From positions 1 to 64,000 of the forward strand of contig JAYSGB010000018.1 of assembly GCA_041913045.1 (NCBI GenBank): a stretch of 64,000 nt of DNA, read 5' to 3'. Below, in pieces: positions 58,995-64,000 of this stretch. Made by a program: the position numbers and the translations under genes. Every line of letters starts with the position of its first letter. Within the stretch, counting starts at the first letter, position 1. The notes below the pieces were generated by a model. The model made no database searches. It saw nothing but the letters and a program-made list of their open reading frames with translations, and was not told the DNA's origin. The DNA is from CAMLOF01 sp041913045 (GTDB taxonomy: Bacteria; Pseudomonadota; Gammaproteobacteria; Burkholderiales; Burkholderiaceae_C).

Positions 58995-60003
58995 GAGGAT
59001 CCACCCAGACATAGCAGAGGTCGCTGATCAGCTTGGTCACCAGACCGATCAACGTGAACAGGTACAGCGTGCCCAGCACAACGGGGTAGTCGCGCCGGAT
59101 CACGCTCTCGTAGCTCAGCAGGCCCAGACCGTCGAGCGAAAACAGCGTCTCGATGAGCAGCGAACCTGCGAAGAACGCCCCCACGAAGGCTGCGGGGAAA
59201 CCAGTGATGATGGGAATGAGCGCATTGCGGAACACGTGCTTCCAGAGGACCTGACGCTCGCTCAGGCCCTTGGCGCGGGCGGTCAGCACATACTGCTTGC
59301 GGATCTCTTCCAGGAACGAGTTCTTCGTGAGCATGGCCGTGACGGCAAAGCTGCCCAGCACCATGGCCGTGACCGGCAAAGTGATGTGCCAGAGGTAGTC
59401 CACGATGCGCGCGGCCCACGACAGTTCTTCCCAGTTGGACGACGTGAGGCCGCGCAGCGGGAACCACTGCAGCTGCCCGCCAAAGATGACCAACAGCGCC
59501 ACGCCCAGCACAAAGCCAGGGATGGCGTAACCCACCAGCACCAGTAGTGTGGTGACCAGGTCGAAACGTGTACCGGAACGCACTGCCTTGGCCACGCCCA
59601 AGGGCACCGCGATCAGGTAGCTGATGAAGAAGGTCCACAACCCCAGGCTGATCGACACCGGCAGCTTTTCCACCACCAGTTGCGAAACGGCCTTGTTCTG
59701 GAAAAAGCTGGTGCCCAGGTCAAACCGTGCGAACTGGCCCAGCATCTGGAAAAAGCGCTCATGTGCCGGTTTGTCAAAGCCGTACAGCGCCTTGATCTGT
59801 TCCAGGCGCTGCGGGTCCACCCCTTGCGCGCCCCGGTAAACCGAGCCGCCTTCCGCGCCGCCCACCGCGCCCGCTCGGGCCTCGGCCAGGTACTGTTCCA
59901 CCGGCCCGCCGGGCACGAACTGGATGACCACGAAGGTGATGAGCAGAACCCCGAACAACGTCGGGATCATCAGCAACAGGCGTTTGAGGATGTAGGCCCA
60001 CAT
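58978..60003 (-). CDS. yejB: Peptide ABC transporter permease YejB
   Basis: 341 residues, six helices, of the DppB family: MWAYILKRLLLMIPTLFGVLLITFVVIQFVPGGPVEQ at the N-terminus, a soluble loop with GGSVYRGAQGVDPQRLEQIKALYGFDKP, then the coupling motif QYVLTARAKGLSERQVLWKHVFRNALIPIITGFP. Starts 15 bases after yejA. With YejE it forms the inner-membrane pore for oligopeptides. Confidence 0.95.
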   Translation of the reverse strand: MWAYILKRLLLMIPTLFGVLLITFVVIQFVPGGPVEQYLAEARAGAVGGAEGGSVYRGAQGVDPQRLEQIKALYGFDKPAHERFFQMLGQFARFDLGTSFFQNKAVSQLVVEKLPVSISLGLWTFFISYLIAVPLGVAKAVRSGTRFDLVTTLLVLVGYAIPGFVLGVALLVIFGGQLQWFPLRGLTSSNWEELSWAARIVDYLWHITLPVTAMVLGSFAVTAMLTKNSFLEEIRKQYVLTARAKGLSERQVLWKHVFRNALIPIITGFPAAFVGAFFAGSLLIETLFSLDGLGLLSYESVIRRDYPVVLGTLYLFTLIGLVTKLISDLCYVWVDPRVKFD

Positions 60004-60018
60004 GAATGGTTCTCCGCG

Positions 60019-61905
60019 TCACTTGTTGCTGGCAGCCGGTTTGGCCCACCAGGTGTCAATGGCCCAGCCCTCGCCCGAAGCATAGGGAGGCATGTCCTTG
60101 GGGCGCTCGAGCCGCCAGGCGTTATAGGCCATGCGGTGCGTGGTGGCAGACCATTGCGGAATCAGGTAGTGGCTGTGGCTGATGACGCGGTCCAGCGCGC
60201 GGCAGGCTGCCAGGAATTCGGGTTTGGTGCGCGCGTCCGTCATACGGGTGATGAGCGTATCCACCGCCGCGTTGCTCACCCCAGCAAAGTTGCCAGAGTC
60301 CTCGGTACGCGCAGCCACGCTGCCGAACAGATCAGCGTATTCGGCACCCGGGTTTTGGGTGCCGCCGTAGGCAATGGAGATGATCTGAAAGTCAAAAGTG
60401 CGAAGGCGCTGCTGGTAAAGCGCAAAGTCCACCGGGCGGAAGTTCAGCTCGATGCCCAGCTTCTCCAGGTTTCGCGACCAGGGCGTGACCACGCGTGCCC
60501 CCGTCTCGGCGCTGTCCAGGTACTCCAACACCATGGGCTCGCCCTTGGCGTTGCGCAGTTTGCCGTCCTGCACCGTCCAACCTGCCTCGCGCAACAAGGC
60601 CTGGGCGCGGCGCAGGTTGGCGCGCAGGGAACTGTCACCGTCGGTACGCGGCGGCTCATACATCGGGCCAAACACCGCTGGCGGCAACTGCTTGCGCCAG
60701 GGCTGCAGCAGCGCCAGCTCATCCGCATCCGGTGCCCCTTGGGGTGAACACTCGGTGTTGCCAAACAGCCCGCGCACCCGCTGGTAGCTGTTGTAGAACA
60801 TCTGGCGGTTCATCCACTCGTAGTCCAGCGCCAGGCCAAGCGCCTCGCGCACGCGGATGTCGTCCAGCGGTGCGCGGCGTGTGTTGAGCACATAGCTCTG
60901 GAAGCCCGTGGGCAGGCGGTGCGTGAATTCGCCCTTGACCAGTTCACCGCTGTCAAACCGCTTGCCGTTGACACGGCGCGCCCAATCCCCCGCCGAGAAA
61001 AAGCGCATCAGGTCGAACTCACCCGCCTTCAGCGCCTCCAGCCGGGCGGTGTTGTCTTTGTAGATCTTGACGGTGATGCGGTCGAAGTTGGCCGTGCCCT
61101 TGCGCACCGCCAGGTCGCGGGCCCAGTAGTTCGGGTCGCGCACGTAGGTGATGTCCTTGCCAAAACGCACCGGTCCGATCTTGTACGGCCCGCTCCCGAT
61201 GGGAATGTCCATCACCACCTGGTCGAAGGTTTTGCGCTGGCCAGTCTTGGGGTCGATCTCGCTGCCCCAGGCGCGGCTGAACACAGGCAGCCCACCCACC
61301 GTGATCGGCAATTCCCGGTTGGGCTTCTTGAAGCGGTATCGCACAGTGCGCTCGTCCAGCACGTCCAGGCCCGCCACGTCGGCCAGAATGGTCTTGTACG
61401 CTGGCGAGGTGTGCGGCCCCATCAGCGTGTCGTAGCTGAACTTCACGTCAGCCGCCAGCACTGGGTCACCGTTGTGGAAGCGCGCCTCGCGCCGCAGGCG
61501 GAACGTCACCGACAATCCGTCCGGTGCGGCGGTCACATCCTCGGCCAGCAGACCGTAGGCGGCGCCGCTCTCGTCGGCGGCACCGGTCAACAGGCTGTCA
61601 AACATCAGGTCTGACAAGTAGGCTGGAGCGTTGCCACGCAGCGTGAAGGGGTTGTACTTGTCGAAGGTGGACACCCGCAGGTTGCTCACCAGCCGCAACT
61701 CACCACCCTTAGGGGCGTTCGGGTTCACGTAATCAAAATGCCTGAAGCTGGCCGGGTACTTGAGTTCACCCCACAGTGCGTAACCGTGAGCCGCCCAGGC
61801 AGCAGGTGCCACCAGCACAGCGGCCATTGTCAGCGCCGACGCCAGCGTGCGCCCCGCCGAAGGGAACCAGGAAAGGCGGCGGGTACTGGATGGGTGGGCG
61901 CGCAT
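60019..61905 (-). CDS. yejA: Peptide ABC transporter substrate-binding protein YejA
   Basis: 628 residues from ATG 61905 with a signal peptide (LSWFPSAGRTLASALTMAAVLVAPAAWA, cleavage about residue 40). SBP family 5: HGYALWGELKYPASFRHFDYVNPNAPKGGELRLVS and LSVTFRLRREARFHNGDPVLAADVKFSYDTL. YejA-type proteins bind peptides and the microcin C tail. Two upstream in-frame starts overlap fabI or its leader and are less likely. First gene of the operon; only 37 bases separate its start from divergent fabI, so their promoters are likely to overlap each other's 5' ends. Confidence 0.92.
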   Translation of the reverse strand: MRAHPSSTRRLSWFPSAGRTLASALTMAAVLVAPAAWAAHGYALWGELKYPASFRHFDYVNPNAPKGGELRLVSNLRVSTFDKYNPFTLRGNAPAYLSDLMFDSLLTGAADESGAAYGLLAEDVTAAPDGLSVTFRLRREARFHNGDPVLAADVKFSYDTLMGPHTSPAYKTILADVAGLDVLDERTVRYRFKKPNRELPITVGGLPVFSRAWGSEIDPKTGQRKTFDQVVMDIPIGSGPYKIGPVRFGKDITYVRDPNYWARDLAVRKGTANFDRITVKIYKDNTARLEALKAGEFDLMRFFSAGDWARRVNGKRFDSGELVKGEFTHRLPTGFQSYVLNTRRAPLDDIRVREALGLALDYEWMNRQMFYNSYQRVRGLFGNTECSPQGAPDADELALLQPWRKQLPPAVFGPMYEPPRTDGDSSLRANLRRAQALLREAGWTVQDGKLRNAKGEPMVLEYLDSAETGARVVTPWSRNLEKLGIELNFRPVDFALYQQRLRTFDFQIISIAYGGTQNPGAEYADLFGSVAARTEDSGNFAGVSNAAVDTLITRMTDARTKPEFLAACRALDRVISHSHYLIPQWSATTHRMAYNAWRLERPKDMPPYASGEGWAIDTWWAKPAASNK

Positions 61906-61942
61906 GCGACAATTCTGCAGGATTTTTTCTGGAGATTGACTC

Positions 61943-62743
61943 ATGGGTTTTCTGGCTGGCAAGAAATTGCTGATCACGGGCGTGCTGTCCAACCGTTCCA
62001 TCGCTTACGGCATTGCCAAGGCCTGCCACGAACAAGGCGCGGAACTGGCCTTCAGCTACGTGGGCGAACGCTTCAAGGACCGCATCACCGAGTTCGCGGC
62101 AGACTTCGGGTCGAATCTGGTTTTTGACTGCGATGTGGGTGATGATGCCCAGATCGAACAATTGTTCCGCGATCTGTCGGCGCACTGGCCCACGTTTGAC
62201 GGTTTCGTGCACAGCATTGGTTACGCCCCGCGCGAAGCCATTGCTGGCGACTTTCTGGACGGCTTGAGTCGCGAAGCCTTCAAGATCGCACACGACATCA
62301 GCGCCTACAGCTTCCCGGCCATGGCCAAGGCGGCCCTCCCCTACCTGAACGACAACTCGGCGCTGCTGACCCTGACCTACCTGGGTGCCGTGCGCACCGT
62401 GCCCAACTACAACACCATGGGCCTGGCCAAGGCGTCGCTGGAAGCGTCCGTGCGCTACCTGGCAGAGTCGCTCGGCGCCAAGGGCCGTGGCCTGCGCGCG
62501 AACGGCATTTCCGCCGGCCCCATCAAGACGCTGGCTGCCAGCGGCATCAAAGGCTTCGGCAAGATCCTGAACGTCGTGGCCGAAAACTCCCCCATCCGCC
62601 GCAACGTCACCATCGAAGACGTGGGCAACGTTGCCGCCTTCCTGATGAGCAACCTGGCAGCTGGTGTGAGCGCCGAAATCACCTATGTGGACGGTGGCTT
62701 CAGCCAGGTGGTGGGCGGCATTGCCGAACCAGCCGAAGCCTGA
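61943..62743 (+). CDS. fabI: Enoyl-[acyl-carrier-protein] reductase FabI
   Basis: 266 residues, NADH-dependent short-chain reductase for the last step of fatty acid elongation and the target of triclosan-type inhibitors. FLAGKKLLITGVLSNRSIAYGIAKAC at the N-terminus (FabI-type glycine motif), VHSIGYAPREAIAGDFLDG, and the catalytic pair in Tyr-N-T-M-GLAKASLEA (YNTMGLAKA). ATG has GGAG eight bases upstream. Followed by a strong bidirectional terminator. Length and sequence are ordinary for beta-proteobacteria. Confidence 0.97.
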   Translation: MGFLAGKKLLITGVLSNRSIAYGIAKACHEQGAELAFSYVGERFKDRITEFAADFGSNLVFDCDVGDDAQIEQLFRDLSAHWPTFDGFVHSIGYAPREAIAGDFLDGLSREAFKIAHDISAYSFPAMAKAALPYLNDNSALLTLTYLGAVRTVPNYNTMGLAKASLEASVRYLAESLGAKGRGLRANGISAGPIKTLAASGIKGFGKILNVVAENSPIRRNVTIEDVGNVAAFLMSNLAAGVSAEITYVDGGFSQVVGGIAEPAEA

Positions 62744-62763
62744 TCGCTTCAGACTCCATCAAC

Positions 62764-62792
62764 AAAAAGGCAGCTCGTTGAGCTGCCTTTTT
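62764..62792. terminator. Bidirectional terminator between fabI and lpdA
   Basis: AAAAAGGCAGCTC-GTT-GAGCTGCCTTTTT, a perfect 13-base stem including A/U runs. It serves fabI on the plus strand and lpdA on the minus strand. Confidence 0.93.
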
Positions 62793-62810
62793 GCTTTCTG
62801 AGCAGAAGGG

Positions 62811-64000
62811 TTACTTCTTCTGCGGCGGCAAGTCCGTGCACGAACCGTGCGCCACCTCTGCCGCCATGCCGATGCTTTCGCCCAGCGTGGGGTGTGGGTG
62901 GATGGTCTTGCCAATATCCACCGCGTCGGCGCCCATCTCGATGGCCAGCGCGATCTCGCCGATCATGTCACCCGCATGGGTGCCCACGATGCCGCCGCCC
63001 AGGATCTTGCCATGGCCATGCGCTTCGGGACTGTCGTCGAACAGCAGCTTGGTGTATCCCTCGTCGCGGCCGTTGGCAATCGCACGGCCCGAAGCCGTCC
63101 ACGGGAACAGGCCCTTCTTGACCTTGATGCCCTGCGCCTTGGCCTGGTCCTCGGTCAGGCCCACCCAGGCCACCTCGGGGTCGGTATAGGCCACGCTCGG
63201 AATCACCCGCGCGTTGAACGCGGCAGCAGCCAGTTCGGCGTTGCCTTGCAGTTCACCAGCAATCACCTCTGCCGCCACGTGCGCCTCGTGCACCGCCTTG
63301 TGCGCCAGCATGGGCTGGCCCACCACGTCGCCAATGGCGAAGATGTGCGGCACGTTGGTGCGCATCTGGATGTCGACGTTGATGAAGCCCCGGTCCGTCA
63401 CGGCCACACCGGCCTTGTCGGCGGCAATCTTCTTGCCGTTGGGCGTGCGGCCCACGGCCTGCAGCACCAAGTCGTAGGTGCCTTCGGTCTTGGTGCCATC
63501 CAGCCCCTCGAACTGCACCTTGATGCCTTCGGGCGTGGCTTGCGCACCCACGGTCTTGGTCTTCAACATGATGTTGTCGAAACGGTGGGCGTTCATCTTC
63601 TGCCACACCTTCACCAGGTCGCGGTCGGCGCCCTGCATCAGGCCGTCGAGCATTTCCACCACGTCCAGGCGCGCGCCCAGCGTGGAATACACCGTGCCCA
63701 TCTCCAGGCCGATGATGCCGCCGCCGATGATGAGCATCTTCTTGGGCACTTCCTTGAGCGCCAGAGCGCCCGTGCTGTCCACCACGCGCGGATCGTCGGG
63801 CATGAAGGGCAGGCGCACGGCCTGCGAACCGGCCGCGATGATGCACTTCTTGAACGCCACCACCTTCTTGGTGCCGGTCTTGTCCTGACCCGTGCCCGTG
63901 GTTTCTTCCACCTCCACGTGGTTGGGGCCCACGAAGGCGCCGTAGCCGCGCACGATGGTGACCTTGCGCATCTTGGCCATGGCCGCCAGGCCGCCCGTGA
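62811..64000 (-). CDS. lpdA: Dihydrolipoyl dehydrogenase, C-terminal part
   Basis: About 396 residues from the right edge to the stop; the N-terminus with the FAD motif and redox disulfide is outside the window. Seen: the frame stays open across the edge (TGGLAAMAKMRKV), then ATGSQAVRLPF-type CIIAAGSQAVRLPFMP, the NAD-binding GGGIIGLEMGTVYSTLGARLDVVEM, AVGRTPNGKKI, VPHIFAIGDVVGQPMLAHKAVHE and the dimer interface with the catalytic HPHPTLGESIG. It is the E3 of a 2-oxoacid dehydrogenase complex, probably pyruvate dehydrogenase, whose other genes should lie upstream. Confidence 0.96.
   Translation of the reverse strand, partial: TGGLAAMAKMRKVTIVRGYGAFVGPNHVEVEETTGTGQDKTGTKKVVAFKKCIIAAGSQAVRLPFMPDDPRVVDSTGALALKEVPKKMLIIGGGIIGLEMGTVYSTLGARLDVVEMLDGLMQGADRDLVKVWQKMNAHRFDNIMLKTKTVGAQATPEGIKVQFEGLDGTKTEGTYDLVLQAVGRTPNGKKIAADKAGVAVTDRGFINVDIQMRTNVPHIFAIGDVVGQPMLAHKAVHEAHVAAEVIAGELQGNAELAAAAFNARVIPSVAYTDPEVAWVGLTEDQAKAQGIKVKKGLFPWTASGRAIANGRDEGYTKLLFDDSPEAHGHGKILGGGIVGTHAGDMIGEIALAIEMGADAVDIGKTIHPHPTLGESIGMAAEVAHGSCTDLPPQKK

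Noticed and set aside
1..64000. CRISPR arrays, tRNA or rRNA genes, insertion sequences and prophage genes
   Set aside because: Looked for direct repeats with spacers, cloverleaf-type sequences, transposase motifs and terminal repeats; none seen.

Overview
The window reads as a chromosomal segment of a high-GC betaproteobacterium, most likely Burkholderiales/Comamonadaceae. The rpsF-priB-rpsR-rplI order, the zapA-6S RNA neighbourhood, the FimV-like protein, the paired symporter/sensor-kinase modules and a cobalamin cluster ending in cobT all fit this group. That placement is inference from gene content; no 16S gene is present. Almost every base is coding, no gene-free stretch exceeds about 370 bases, and I saw no tRNA, rRNA, insertion sequence, phage gene or CRISPR array.

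Layout. 1-2.3 kb: start of smc (cut by the window edge), a DUF2783-type small protein and a FAD monooxygenase with two palindromes upstream. 2.3-5.3 kb: dnaB and the rpsF-priB-rpsR-rplI operon. 5.5-11.8 kb: module A, a six-gene minus-strand operon (small membrane protein, symporter-histidine kinase, lone receiver, TPR protein, DUF4212 protein, sodium:solute symporter). 11.9-15.3 kb: divergent ppsA and ppsR. 15.3-16.5 kb: a lytic transglycosylase and a small membrane protein. 16.7-25.9 kb: module B, a second symporter-kinase and lone receiver plus a degenerate-kinase/3'-5' exonuclease fusion, a convergent CBS/DUF294 nucleotidyltransferase, and a second symporter with its DUF4212 partner. 26-40 kb: a cobalamin uptake and late-synthesis operon (btuB to cobT) under a cobalamin riboswitch. 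40.1-40.9 kb: a ZapB-like protein, zapA and 6S RNA. 40.9-47.1 kb: TSUP permease, RraA-like protein, SWIB protein, MFS transporter, 2-hydroxyacid dehydrogenase and FimV-like protein. 47.2-52.8 kb: acyl-CoA catabolism genes with a Crp-type regulator. 52.8-56.3 kb: a GspE/PilB-type ATPase and two small membrane proteins. 56.3-62 kb: yejABEF-type peptide ABC transporter. 62-64 kb: fabI and the C-terminal two thirds of lpdA.

How it fits together. Modules A and B flank ppsA/ppsR. Symporters of this type and the CrbS/MxtR-type kinases are tied to acetate and short-chain monocarboxylate use, and PEP synthase is needed to grow on such carbon, so 5-26 kb may be an organic-acid sensing, uptake and gluconeogenesis region (inference). 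The most unusual elements are the pseudokinase-exonuclease fusion with its convergent nucleotidyltransferase partner, a 27-codon small gene with a strong ribosome binding site just before kinase B, EF-hand-like loops in both symporters, and a six-codon minicistron that overlaps the btuB start below the riboswitch.
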